Of a stretch of DNA of 5,778 nucleotides, positions 1 through 5,527 are shown one piece after another. The stretch comes from Alphaproteobacteria bacterium. GTDB taxonomy: Bacteria; Pseudomonadota; Alphaproteobacteria; Micavibrionales; Micavibrionaceae. The stretch lies in assembly GCA_020442505.1 (NCBI GenBank), contig JAGRJZ010000016.1, positions 6,519 through 12,296 on the forward strand, in the 5' to 3' direction. The position numbers and the translations under genes are program-made. How positions within the stretch are numbered: the first letter of the stretch is position 1; each line of letters opens with the position of its first letter. The notes under the pieces were generated by a model. The model made no database searches, had not been told where the DNA came from, and saw nothing but the letters and a program-made list of their open reading frames with translations.

Positions 1-1583
1 CCAACAACATCCCCCAGCGCGACGGGGGAACCCATTTGCAGGGCTTCCGCTCGGCCTTGACCCGCGTCATCACCAAATACGCCGAAGACACCGGAATTTT
101 GAAAAAGGAAAAGGTCAAACCGACCGGGGACGACATGCGCGAGGGGCTGACATGCGTCCTGTCCGTCAAGGTGCCGGATCCGAAATTCTCCTCTCAGACG
201 AAGGACAAGCTGGTGTCTTCCGAAGTGCGGCCTGTCGTGGAGGGCGCGATTGCCGAGTATCTCGGCACGTGGTTCGAGGAAAACCCCGCCGAATCCAAAA
301 AAATCGTCTCCAAGATCGTCGAGGCGGCCGCCGCCCGTGAAGCCGCTCGCAAGGCGCGCGAGATGACAAGGCGTAAAGGCATTATGGACGTGTCCAACCT
401 GCCCGGGAAGCTGGCGGATTGTCAGGAGCGCGACCCGGCCAAATCCGAGATTTTCATCGTGGAGGGGGACTCGGCGGGCGGGTCCGCGAAATCGGGCCGC
501 GATCGGAAGACCCAGGCGATCCTTCCTCTGCGGGGGAAGATCCTGAACGTGGAGCGCGCCCGTTTCGACCGGATGTTGGGCAACCAGGAAATCGGGACGA
601 TGATCACGGCGCTCGGCACCTCGATCGGGAAGGAGGAGTTCAACATCGAAAAGCTCCGCTATCACAAAATCGTCATCATGACCGATGCCGACGTGGACGG
701 GGCGCATATCCGTACGCTGTTGCTGACCTTCTTTTTTCGGCAAATGCCGGCGCTGATCGACGGCGGGTTCGTCTATATCGCCCAGCCGCCGCTTTACAAG
801 GTCAGCCGCGGGAAGAGCGAGACGTATCTGAAGGACGATCCGGCGCTGGAGGATTATCTGATCGCCGCCGCCGTCGACGATTTGACCTATACCGATGTGA
901 ACGGCGCGGGGCGCCGCGGCGCCGATCTGCGCGATTTGCTGGAAAATGCCCGAAAAATACGTCCCTCGATCGACGCGCTGGCCCGGAAATGCGGCAGCGC
1001 CGCTTTGGTGGAGCAGACCGCCTGTGCCGGGGCGTTCGCGGAGGAGCCGTCTCAGGCCCTGGCCGACGCGATCGCGGCCCGGATGGACGCCCGGGAAATC
1101 GAAAAGGAACGGGGCTGGAGGGGGGAGTACACCCCTGTCGGGGGGTACGTGTTGACACGTACGCTGCGCGGGGTGACGGACACGCTCCGCCTGTCCGCGG
1201 AGCATATCCGGAGCGCCGATGCGCGGCGCTTGGACGGGGTGAAGGCCGATCTGGTCGAGAACTACCCCGGTCGGGGACGCCTGACGGGGAAAGACGGCAA
1301 GGCCATCGCGCGAATCCACGGGCCGTTAGAGCTTCTGGAGACCGTGCTGGCGAACGGACGCAAGGGTCTGACGATCCAGCGTTACAAGGGTCTGGGGGAA
1401 ATGAACCCGGAGCAGCTCTGGGAAACCACGCTGGATCCGACCGTGCGCACGTTGTTGCAGGTCACGATCAAAGACGCCGAAAAGGCCAACGAGCTGTTTT
1501 CCACCTTGATGGGCGATGTCGTCGAACCCCGCCGGGAGTTCATTCAGGAAAACGCGTTGAAGGTTGCGAATCTGGATGTGTAG
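1..1583 (+). CDS. gyrB: DNA gyrase subunit B, C-terminal part (5' end outside window)
   Basis: This is the B subunit of DNA gyrase, the ATP-dependent type II topoisomerase that introduces negative supercoils with GyrA. The reading frame is already open at nt 3, beginning NNIPQRDGGTH, so the GHKL ATPase domain and most of the transducer lie upstream and about 526 residues are visible. The transducer QTK loop is at nt 195-203, with its ATP-contacting lysine. The TOPRIM domain follows with EGDSAGG from nt 462 (catalytic Glu) and DADVDG from nt 684 (Mg-binding Asp residues). The C-terminal tail has RYKGLGEMNPEQLW and ends PRREFIQENALKVANLDV, which is GyrB-like rather than ParE-like. The roughly 180 residues between the TOPRIM core and the tail are divergent, as is usual in Alphaproteobacteria, and the large TOPRIM insert of E. 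coli GyrB is absent. I see no terminator in the 9 nt before the next start codon, so readthrough is likely. Confidence 0.97.
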   Translation, partial: NNIPQRDGGTHLQGFRSALTRVITKYAEDTGILKKEKVKPTGDDMREGLTCVLSVKVPDPKFSSQTKDKLVSSEVRPVVEGAIAEYLGTWFEENPAESKKIVSKIVEAAAAREAARKAREMTRRKGIMDVSNLPGKLADCQERDPAKSEIFIVEGDSAGGSAKSGRDRKTQAILPLRGKILNVERARFDRMLGNQEIGTMITALGTSIGKEEFNIEKLRYHKIVIMTDADVDGAHIRTLLLTFFFRQMPALIDGGFVYIAQPPLYKVSRGKSETYLKDDPALEDYLIAAAVDDLTYTDVNGAGRRGADLRDLLENARKIRPSIDALARKCGSAALVEQTACAGAFAEEPSQALADAIAARMDAREIEKERGWRGEYTPVGGYVLTRTLRGVTDTLRLSAEHIRSADARRLDGVKADLVENYPGRGRLTGKDGKAIARIHGPLELLETVLANGRKGLTIQRYKGLGEMNPEQLWETTLDPTVRTLLQVTIKDAEKANELFSTLMGDVVEPRREFIQENALKVANLDV

Positions 1584-1592
1584 GGACACTGA

Positions 1593-1742
1593 ATGGCCTT
1601 TCGGACCGAAGAGATAACGCACGGCAACATCGAAACTGCCTGGACCTTGTTTAACGCGCTTTGCGACGAACAGGACAGCCGGAGATACCTGGCGTCGTCG
1701 TTTGAACAATTCCGGGACTCTTTCCTGGCAAACGGAGCCGCG
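1593..1742 (+). pseudogene. Probable N-terminal fragment of a GNAT acetyltransferase
   Basis: An ATG 9 nt after the gyrB stop, with a weak AGGGA upstream, opens a frame of about 50 plausible residues starting MAFRTEEITHGN. Its spacing resembles the first helices of GNAT N-acetyltransferases: an N-terminal strand, then ETAWTLFNAL (helix 1), then SSFEQFRDSFL, which fits the common 'ATEEDLRxxLF' segment at the expected distance. Nothing resembling the GNAT acetyl-CoA motif (R/QxxGxG/A) follows. From about nt 1732-1742 the coding signal moves to the +1 frame, where a toxin remnant lies. The frame itself stays open to nt 1985, but that tail is out-of-frame toxin and antitoxin sequence and is probably meaningless. 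The GNAT identity is inferred from helix spacing only. A lineage-specific small protein is the alternative. Confidence 0.42.
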
Positions 1743-1899
1743 TTATATCGCTGTCGGACTCATCAACCGGCGACCGGCTTTTGTGGCGTTTACATTACGC
1801 AGCCGAAACGGAAAACGTCTTGCAAGACCGATCAGTGCGCGATACATGCATGCCAAGGAGGCGAAAAACTATGGACAAGAGAAAAGTACCGATCTTTAG
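1732..1899 (+). pseudogene. BrnT-family toxin remnant (C-terminal half)
   Basis: This frame reads EPRYIAVGLINRRPAFVAF, then TLRSRNGKRL, then ARPISARYMHAKEAKNYGQE. It matches the second half of BrnT-family (PF04365) ribonuclease toxins: paired strands containing 'RxIAIG' and 'FVxFTLR', followed by the conserved 'RPISARYMH.KE...Y' helix. The N-terminal half, which normally carries a W-D and 'KHGV' region, is missing. Upstream in this frame there is only low-quality sequence back to a TAA at nt 1615-1617. The only in-frame start nearby is a TTG at 1702 without a convincing ribosome binding site. The stop overlaps the antitoxin start by 29 nt, as in an intact toxin-antitoxin operon. About 55 of the usual 90-100 residues survive, so I call it a truncated pseudogene, very probably non-toxic. 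Confidence 0.7.
1855..1861 (+). promoter_or_regulatory. Ribosome binding site of the CopG/BrnA-type antitoxin
   Basis: AAGGAGG lies 9 nt before the ATG at 1871 and is a near-perfect Shine-Dalgarno. It fixes the antitoxin start at 1871 rather than the upstream in-frame codon at 1781. It lies within the coding sequence of the toxin remnant, which explains how the antitoxin could still be translated after the toxin was damaged. Confidence 0.85.
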
Positions 1900-2131
1900 A
1901 ACCGACGAGGAAGCCGAAACGTTTCTGGAACAGGACTTATCCGATCTGGATTTCTCCCAGTTCAAGCCCGTGCATTTCGAGCTGAGGAAAAAGGACAAAC
2001 AGGTCAACCTGCGCATGCCTGAGGATTTGCTGGAAGCTGTCAAAGCCCGTGCGGCAGCGGAGGGTACCCCCTACCAGCGCTATATCCGCCACGTCGTCGA
2101 ACGGGCGTTGCAGGAAAACTGGCGCGTTTAG
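1871..2131 (+). CDS. CopG/BrnA-type antitoxin (PF12441-like), 86 aa
   Basis: This is a small DNA-binding antitoxin of the type that pairs with BrnT toxins. The N-terminus (residues 1-35, MDKRKVPIFRTDEEAETFLE then SDLDFSQFKPVHFEL) is the acidic and aromatic toxin-binding segment typical of the family. Residues 40-80 form a ribbon-helix-helix: strand KQVNLRMP, helix EDLLEAVKARAAAEG, turn TPYQ, helix RYIRHVVERAL. Length and motif order are those of a complete protein. Such proteins normally neutralise the toxin and repress the operon promoter as dimers. Here the partner upstream is only a C-terminal fragment, so the protein is probably an orphan antitoxin. The original operon promoter would have lain upstream of the lost toxin N-terminus. 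No convincing local promoter is visible, and expression may depend on readthrough from gyrB. The gene converges on the DUF1674 gene with a 10-nt gap. Confidence 0.88.
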   Translation: MDKRKVPIFRTDEEAETFLEQDLSDLDFSQFKPVHFELRKKDKQVNLRMPEDLLEAVKARAAAEGTPYQRYIRHVVERALQENWRV

Positions 2132-2141
2132 AGACGGTTCT

Positions 2142-2321
2142 TCAAAAATCAACGCATTTACCGTCTTTTTCCCAGTCGCCGTAGCGGGTAGGCTCCGGCC
2201 CTGCGGTGCGGCCGCCGATTTCCCGGAAGAGCGGGCGTGCCGGCGGCGGCTCCGACGGAGAAGGGCCGGCCGGGTCTGTGGCCATTTCTTGCGAATCGGG
2301 GGTTTTCTTTTCCTGTGTCAT
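2142..2321 (-). CDS. DUF1674 protein, SdhAF4-type succinate dehydrogenase assembly factor, 59 aa
   Basis: The protein ends FREIGGRTAGPEPTRYGDW followed by EKDGKCVDF, the C-terminal signature of DUF1674 (bacterial relatives of mitochondrial SDHAF4/Sdh8). By homology it would bind flavinylated SdhA in the cytoplasm and help assemble complex II. The N-terminal 30 residues are Pro/Ser/Glu-rich and probably disordered (MTQEKKTPDS, then PSPSEPPPARP), as usual in this family, and the total length is normal. I chose the ATG at 2321 because the frame upstream is antisense to the chorismate mutase gene. No strong Shine-Dalgarno precedes it, only AGAG. From memory, DUF1674 genes often sit beside rsmB-type genes in Alphaproteobacteria, which fits this context. 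The gene is divergent from chorismate mutase across 42 nt. Confidence 0.9.
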   Translation of the reverse strand: MTQEKKTPDSQEMATDPAGPSPSEPPPARPLFREIGGRTAGPEPTRYGDWEKDGKCVDF

Positions 2322-2330
2322 GGCTCTAAT
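2303..2330 (+). promoter_or_regulatory. Weak candidate promoter for the chorismate mutase-rsmB unit
   Basis: TCTAAT at 2325-2330 matches 5 of 6 positions of a -10 box. TTTTCT at 2303-2308, 16 nt upstream, is a poor -35 (3 of 6). Transcription would start near 2337, giving a leader of about 27 nt that contains the GAGGGA ribosome binding site. The element overlaps the 5' end of the divergent DUF1674 gene. The call rests on hand matching only. Confidence 0.33.
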
Positions 2331-2347
2331 ATGGCGCGACAAAGGAC

Positions 2348-2353
2348 GAGGGA
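2348..2353 (+). promoter_or_regulatory. Ribosome binding site deciding the chorismate mutase start
   Basis: GAGGGA lies 10 nt before the ATG at 2364. An in-frame ATG also exists at 2331 (MARQRTREKKKM...), but it has no Shine-Dalgarno, would add a charged non-family extension, and lies next to the likely -10 box. The start at 2364 is therefore preferred. Confidence 0.65.
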
Positions 2354-2363
2354 AAAGAAAAAA

Positions 2364-2639
2364 ATGGACAGTCTGAATCCTTACCGGGAAAGAATAGACG
2401 CGCTGGACGACCAGATCATCGCGCTTTTGGCCGCGCGCTACGACGTGATTCGAGAGGTCGGCCATTTCAAGGCGGCTCGGGGCATTTCCCCGATTTTACC
2501 CGACCGCGTGGTCGCCGTGCGCGAGCGCGCCGTGCAGACCGGCGCGGAGCGGGGGCTGGACCCGGATTTCGTCCGTCGGCTTTACACCCTGATGATCGAC
2601 CACGCGCACGACATCGAAAAAAGCATCATCCATGGTTGA
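2364..2639 (+). CDS. Chorismate mutase, AroQ type, monofunctional, 91 aa
   Basis: This enzyme converts chorismate to prephenate, the branch step to phenylalanine and tyrosine, in the cytoplasm. It is an all-helical AroQ protein of standard single-domain length. Helix 1 starts YRERIDALDDQIIALLAARYDV and carries the active-site arginines R8 and R25. It continues VGHFK with K36, then PDR with R48. These align with E. coli R11, R28, K39 and R51. The last helices carry GLDPDFVRRLY and DHAHDIEKSI. By hand alignment the position of E. coli Gln88 is Glu85 here, and that of Ser84 is Ala81; Glu at the Gln88 position also occurs in yeast chorismate mutase. No prephenate dehydratase or dehydrogenase domain is fused, and no export signal is present, so it is not a secreted *AroQ. 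An isochorismate pyruvate-lyase-like activity is a less likely alternative. Its end overlaps rsmB by 8 nt, which implies co-transcription and translational coupling. Confidence 0.92.
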   Translation: MDSLNPYRERIDALDDQIIALLAARYDVIREVGHFKAARGISPILPDRVVAVRERAVQTGAERGLDPDFVRRLYTLMIDHAHDIEKSIIHG

Positions 2640-3957
2640 TCCCGCAAGCCAGCGTCCGGAAGGTATCGCGGCGCGCAAGGTCGCGGTTGATCTTCTCGCC
2701 CAGGTCCTGGACAAGGGACAACCGCTCGATTCGCTGCTGGACAGCGATCCCGGTTTTCGCGCCACTGTCACCCGGGACCGCGCTTTTGTACGGATGATCG
2801 TTTCCACCGCGCTGCGCCGGTTGGGCCAGATCGACGCTCTGATCGCGCGGGCGATGGACCGGGCCGAGGCGCCCCATCCCCCGCTTTTGCGGCATATTCT
2901 ACGGGTCGGGGTGGCCCAGATCGCCTTTATGGCCGTTCCGACCTACGCGGTCGTCGATACCGCGGTCCGGCTTGCGGAGGATAAAAACCTGTCCCGTCAG
3001 AAGGGGCTTGTGAACGCCGTGCTGCGGCGGGTCGCGGACGATTATCTGGCTGTTTTACCCAAACAGGATGAAGGCCGCCTGAACACCCCGGACTGGCTGC
3101 TGCAAAGCTGGATCGCGGATTACGGGATGCGCCGGGCCGGGGAGATCGCGCAGGCGAATTTATCCGAAGCGCCGCTGGACATCACGCTCCGCGACCCGGA
3201 TAGCCAGTCTTACTGGGCCGGACGGCTGGACGCTGTGGCGCTGCCGATGGGCACGCTCCGTCGGCCTGCGGGGGGAATGGTCTATGAACTGCCCGGTTAT
3301 GACGAAGGTCTGTGGTGGGTTCAGGACGCCGCCGCTTCCTTGCCCGCGACCCTGTTCGGGGATATCGAAGGGGCAATGGTTCTTGACCTCTGCGCGGCGC
3401 CCGGGGGGAAAACCGCGCAGCTTGCCGCGCTGGGGGCGGACATCGTCGCGCTGGACCGGTCCGTGACGCGCCTCAAACGCCTGCGAGAGAACCTGGATCG
3501 CCTGAAACTTGCGGAAAAAGTGCGGGTCGAGGCCGCCGATGCCGGTGTCTGGCAACCGAAGGAAAAAGCGGATTTTGTGATGCTGGACGCGCCCTGCACC
3601 GCGACGGGGACGATTCGGCGCCACCCGGACGTATTGCATCTGAAAACGCCGCAGGACATGGCCCGGCTGTGTGAGACGCAGGCCCGGATTTTGCGAAACG
3701 CGAGCGCGATGCTGGCCCCCGGCGGGACATTGATCTACTGCACCTGTTCCCTTCAGAAAGACGAGGGCGAACGGCAGATCGACGCGTTTCTGGCTGCGGA
3801 GGACGGCTTTTCCCGTGTGCCCGTCGATCCCTCCGAAATCGGCGGGCTGGCCGAGGCCGTGACGGCGGAGGGAGACGTGCGTCTTCTCCCCGATCACTTC
3901 GCCCCCCAGGGCGGCATCGACGGATTTTATATCTGCCGACTGCGCAAAACTGGGTGA
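2632..3957 (+). CDS. rsmB: 16S rRNA m5C methyltransferase, RsmB/Sun family, 441 aa
   Basis: This is an S-adenosylmethionine-dependent cytosine-C5 methyltransferase of the NOL1/NOP2/Sun family; RsmB methylates C967 of 16S rRNA. Residues 10-140 form the NusB-like N-terminal RNA-binding domain (GIAARKVAVDLL, then RVGVAQIAFM, then KGLVNAVLRR). The Rossmann domain has motif I LDLCAAPGGKT at 251-261, an acidic residue in VALD at D275, motif IV DAPCTATGTIRRHPD with Cys322, and motif VI YCTCS with the nucleophile Cys372. The 50-residue spacing between the two cysteines equals that of E. coli RsmB (C325/C375). The C-terminus ends GGIDGFYICRLRK, as usual. Length is close to the E. coli protein. The ATG at 2632 lies inside the chorismate mutase gene and lacks a strong Shine-Dalgarno, which suggests coupling. 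In Alphaproteobacteria several paralogues exist, so the exact target base is inferred. Confidence 0.94.
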   Translation: MVDPASQRPEGIAARKVAVDLLAQVLDKGQPLDSLLDSDPGFRATVTRDRAFVRMIVSTALRRLGQIDALIARAMDRAEAPHPPLLRHILRVGVAQIAFMAVPTYAVVDTAVRLAEDKNLSRQKGLVNAVLRRVADDYLAVLPKQDEGRLNTPDWLLQSWIADYGMRRAGEIAQANLSEAPLDITLRDPDSQSYWAGRLDAVALPMGTLRRPAGGMVYELPGYDEGLWWVQDAAASLPATLFGDIEGAMVLDLCAAPGGKTAQLAALGADIVALDRSVTRLKRLRENLDRLKLAEKVRVEAADAGVWQPKEKADFVMLDAPCTATGTIRRHPDVLHLKTPQDMARLCETQARILRNASAMLAPGGTLIYCTCSLQKDEGERQIDAFLAAEDGFSRVPVDPSEIGGLAEAVTAEGDVRLLPDHFAPQGGIDGFYICRLRKTG

Positions 3958-3985
3958 GATTTTGAAAAAAGGTTCAGTTGCAGAC

Positions 3986-4003
3986 CCGTCCGGCGCGGTT
4001 TTT
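3986..4003 (+). terminator. Weak candidate terminator after rsmB
   Basis: CCGT/GCGG can pair around a CCGGC loop, with one G-T pair, and is followed directly by TTTTT. The stem is only 4 bp, so this is a weak intrinsic terminator at best. Its position 28 nt after the rsmB stop, before a convergent gene, is what is expected. Confidence 0.3.
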
Positions 4004-4007
4004 AAAG

Positions 4008-4035
4008 GGAATGACGATGCCTTGATTTGTCATCC
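4008..4035 (-). terminator. Stem-loop abutting the 3' end of the dienelactone hydrolase gene
   Basis: GG-A-ATGAC at 4008-4015 can pair with GTCAT-CC at 4029-4035, giving 7 bp with one bulged A and a 13-nt loop. It lies directly against the stop codon of the minus-strand gene. On that strand it is followed by CCTTTAAAAA, which is a poor T tract, so its terminator role is doubtful. It may act as an mRNA 3'-end stabiliser for either convergent transcript. Confidence 0.28.
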
Positions 4036-4728
4036 TCACAACGCGTCCCGCAGGAACGCCAGGGATCGGCTGCGGGCGGTGGCGGCGGTCTCGGGGCAAT
4101 AGGCCTCGCCCCCGATTCGGGAGAACGCATGTCCCTTCCCGGGATAGCTATAGATCGTGACCTGCGGATGGTCCGCCAACCCGGCCTTCACGACTTCCTG
4201 CTGTTCGTGGGTCACGAATTTGTCTTCCTCCGCGATATGCAGCATCAACGGTTTTTTGATCCCTGGGGCTTCGGACAGGAATTTGTCGATCTCCACCCCG
4301 TAATAACCCACCGCCGCGTCGATATCCGTGCGGCAGGCCATCAGATAGGCCAGCTTCCCGCCCAGGCAAAACCCGACGCAACCGACCTTGCCGTTGCTGT
4401 CTTCGTGGTTTTTGAAAAAGGTCGCGACCGCGTCCAGATCTTCGATCCCCTGATCGACGGCGAAGCGCTGATAGAGGTCAAAGGCCTTTTGCCATTCGGC
4501 CTCCGTCCGGTCGGTCAGCTGCACCCCCGGTTCCAGCCGCCAGAACAAATCCGGCGCCACGGCGATGAACCCGTCCCGGGCGTAGTTGTCGCAGCGCTGG
4601 CGTATTTCGGCGTTGATCCCGAAAATCTCCTGGATGACGATGACGACCGGCGCGGGCGTGACGGCCGGCATGGCCACATACGCGCCCATCGCGCCGCCGT
4701 CTTTGGTGGAAAGGGTGATGTCGGTCAT
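4036..4728 (-). CDS. Dienelactone hydrolase family protein, 230 aa
   Basis: This is an alpha/beta-hydrolase of the dienelactone hydrolase (carboxymethylenebutenolidase) family, cytoplasmic, with no signal peptide. The triad is complete: Cys121 in the nucleophile elbow GFCLGG, Asp169 in AEEDKF and His200 in GKGHAF. The spacings (48 and 31 residues) are identical to those of Pseudomonas DLH (C123, D171, H202). Glu34 in QEIFGIN matches the Glu that interacts with the cysteine in the resting enzyme. The length is typical. Most chromosomal members without neighbouring chlorocatechol genes have unknown substrates, and no aromatic-degradation genes are visible here, so I would not claim cis-dienelactone as substrate. 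I chose the ATG at 4728 because AGAGGAG (4737-4743) lies 8 nt upstream and a promoter ends just before it. The longer frame to 4863 overlaps the neighbouring gene. Confidence 0.93.
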   Translation of the reverse strand: MTDITLSTKDGGAMGAYVAMPAVTPAPVVIVIQEIFGINAEIRQRCDNYARDGFIAVAPDLFWRLEPGVQLTDRTEAEWQKAFDLYQRFAVDQGIEDLDAVATFFKNHEDSNGKVGCVGFCLGGKLAYLMACRTDIDAAVGYYGVEIDKFLSEAPGIKKPLMLHIAEEDKFVTHEQQEVVKAGLADHPQVTIYSYPGKGHAFSRIGGEAYCPETAATARSRSLAFLRDAL

Positions 4729-4759
4729 AAGCGTGGCTCCTCTTGCGCTGTGAGCCGCG

Positions 4760-4788
4760 AGTGTACGATCCCCGACGGCCTTTGTCCA
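4760..4788 (-). promoter_or_regulatory. Sigma70-type promoter of the dienelactone hydrolase gene
   Basis: On the minus strand TGGACA (4783-4788, 5 of 6 matches to the -35 consensus) is separated by exactly 17 nt from TACACT (4760-4765, 4 of 6 matches to the -10). The start of transcription would fall near 4753, leaving a leader of about 25 nt that contains the AGAGGAG ribosome binding site. It lies in the 65-nt gap after the upstream co-oriented gene, so the hydrolase is probably transcribed on its own. Confidence 0.6.
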
Positions 4789-4793
4789 TACGC

Positions 4794-5198
4794 TTAGCTG
4801 GCCAGCAGATATCCGATGCCGGTTTGCTGGGCTCTGATATCTGGAGCCATCGCCATGTTCCAAATGATTTGTTTGATACGGGGTTCCGCCGCTTCCGAAT
4901 ACAAAAGCGTGACCGAGGCGTCGGCCTCGCCGGCCGCGCGTCTGTAGGAGGCACGAATCCCCGTGATGGTCCTCATGACGATACCGTCCGGAAGGTCCGG
5001 ATTTTGGAGCGGATCGGATAACACGGCGATCGCGGCAGACCTGCTCGCAAGCTGTTGGATGGCTGTTTCTTGATCTACGAGAATGCTTCGGGCGATACGG
5101 CCATATAACAAATCCCCAAACCCTGCAAAAAGAAAGGCCTCTCTCAGTCGGCCATAAGGATCGCGGGCCTCCTCCGCCACGGCGATGGGAATCGTCAT
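4794..5198 (-). CDS. Unrecognised 134-aa protein coupled to the TrpR-like regulator
   Basis: I do not recognise this protein. It starts MTIPIAVAEEARDPYG and has no signal peptide or clear membrane segment. Residues 15-65 look helical (REAFLFAGFGDLLYGRIARS, then ETAIQQLASRSAAIAVL). Residues 72-101 look like two strands flanking a charged loop (GIVMRTITGIRASYRR, then ASVTLLYSE), followed by an amphipathic helix EPRIKQIIWNMAM. The start at 5198 overlaps the stop of the TrpR-like gene as ATGA and has GGGAGA 7 nt upstream, so it is translationally coupled to that gene. The codon pattern resembles the neighbours, and the ORF stays open for 134 codons, which supports a real gene. Coupling to a regulator suggests a partner, a co-sensor or simply a shared transcript. 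No function should be assigned. Confidence 0.8.
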   Translation of the reverse strand: MTIPIAVAEEARDPYGRLREAFLFAGFGDLLYGRIARSILVDQETAIQQLASRSAAIAVLSDPLQNPDLPDGIVMRTITGIRASYRRAAGEADASVTLLYSEAAEPRIKQIIWNMAMAPDIRAQQTGIGYLLAS

Positions 5199-5527
5199 TG
5201 TTTTTTCTCCCGTTGCGCCGGGGTTTCGCCGCTTGAGCGGTCCAGCATCATGCGGTATCCGTCCGCGCCGCTCTTCAAAAACCGGGCCACGCGGGAGACC
5301 GTCGCGGTGCTGGCGCCCGTTTGCGCGGCGATCTCCCGATAGGATCGTTTTCCGGCGTATAAAAGCCGGGCGATCTCCCACCGTTCGGCCATCGCCACGA
5401 TTTCCTGCGGTGTACAGAGATCGAACAAAAATGCCCGCGTCTCCGCCGCGTCGCGTAGATCCGTCAGCGCGGCGTAGAGCGCTTCGATCCGGTTGTCTTT
5501 CGAGGGGTCCTTTGTCATTGTTATCAT
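5195..5527 (-). CDS. TrpR-like transcriptional regulator, YerC/YecD family, 110 aa
   Basis: This is a small helical DNA-binding protein of the TrpR superfamily, YerC/YecD branch, whose ligand and targets are generally unknown. Residues 14-36 are the N-terminal helices (RIEALYAALTDL, then ETRAFLFDLCT). Residues 37-60 carry the family segment DLCTPQEIVAMAERWEIARLL. The helix-turn-helix is SYREIAAQTGASTATVSRV (62-80), followed by RFLKSGADGYRMML. The tail is charged (ETPAQREKKQ). It differs from classical tryptophan-binding TrpR, and the GASTATVSRV recognition helix matches YerC. Two ATG starts are possible, 5527 and 5518, and neither has a Shine-Dalgarno. Both sit in a 10-bp-period repeat overlapping the likely promoter. 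The gene is divergent from a DUF6489-type gene and coupled to the unknown gene after it. Autoregulation is an inference from the repeat. Confidence 0.92.
   Translation of the reverse strand: MITMTKDPSKDNRIEALYAALTDLRDAAETRAFLFDLCTPQEIVAMAERWEIARLLYAGKRSYREIAAQTGASTATVSRVARFLKSGADGYRMMLDRSSGETPAQREKKQ

Noticed and set aside
419..1654. A 411-codon open frame on the plus strand inside gyrB.
   Set aside because: It is the alternate frame of GC-rich gyrB, with Arg/Gly/Pro-rich composition and no recognisable domain, while the gyrB frame has all family motifs.
1743..1985. Extension of the GNAT-like frame through the antitoxin gene to nt 1985.
   Set aside because: After about nt 1742 the residues are an out-of-frame reading of the toxin remnant and antitoxin (Lys/Arg/Ser/Pro-rich, no motif), and it would overlap the true antitoxin by 115 nt.
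2331..2363. Upstream in-frame ATG for the chorismate mutase (MARQRTREKKK extension).
   Set aside because: It has no Shine-Dalgarno, lies next to the likely -10 box, and would add a basic tail not expected in AroQ proteins, while the ATG at 2364 has GAGGGA at a good distance.
3160..3897. A 245-codon open frame on the minus strand inside rsmB.
   Set aside because: It is antisense to the catalytic domain of rsmB, whose frame carries every methyltransferase motif. The antisense product is Arg/Pro/Gly-rich and matches nothing.
4027..4797. A 256-codon plus-strand open frame opposite the dienelactone hydrolase gene.
   Set aside because: The minus-strand frame has an intact Cys-Asp-His triad with family spacing, a promoter and a ribosome binding site. 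The plus-strand frame is an antisense shadow.
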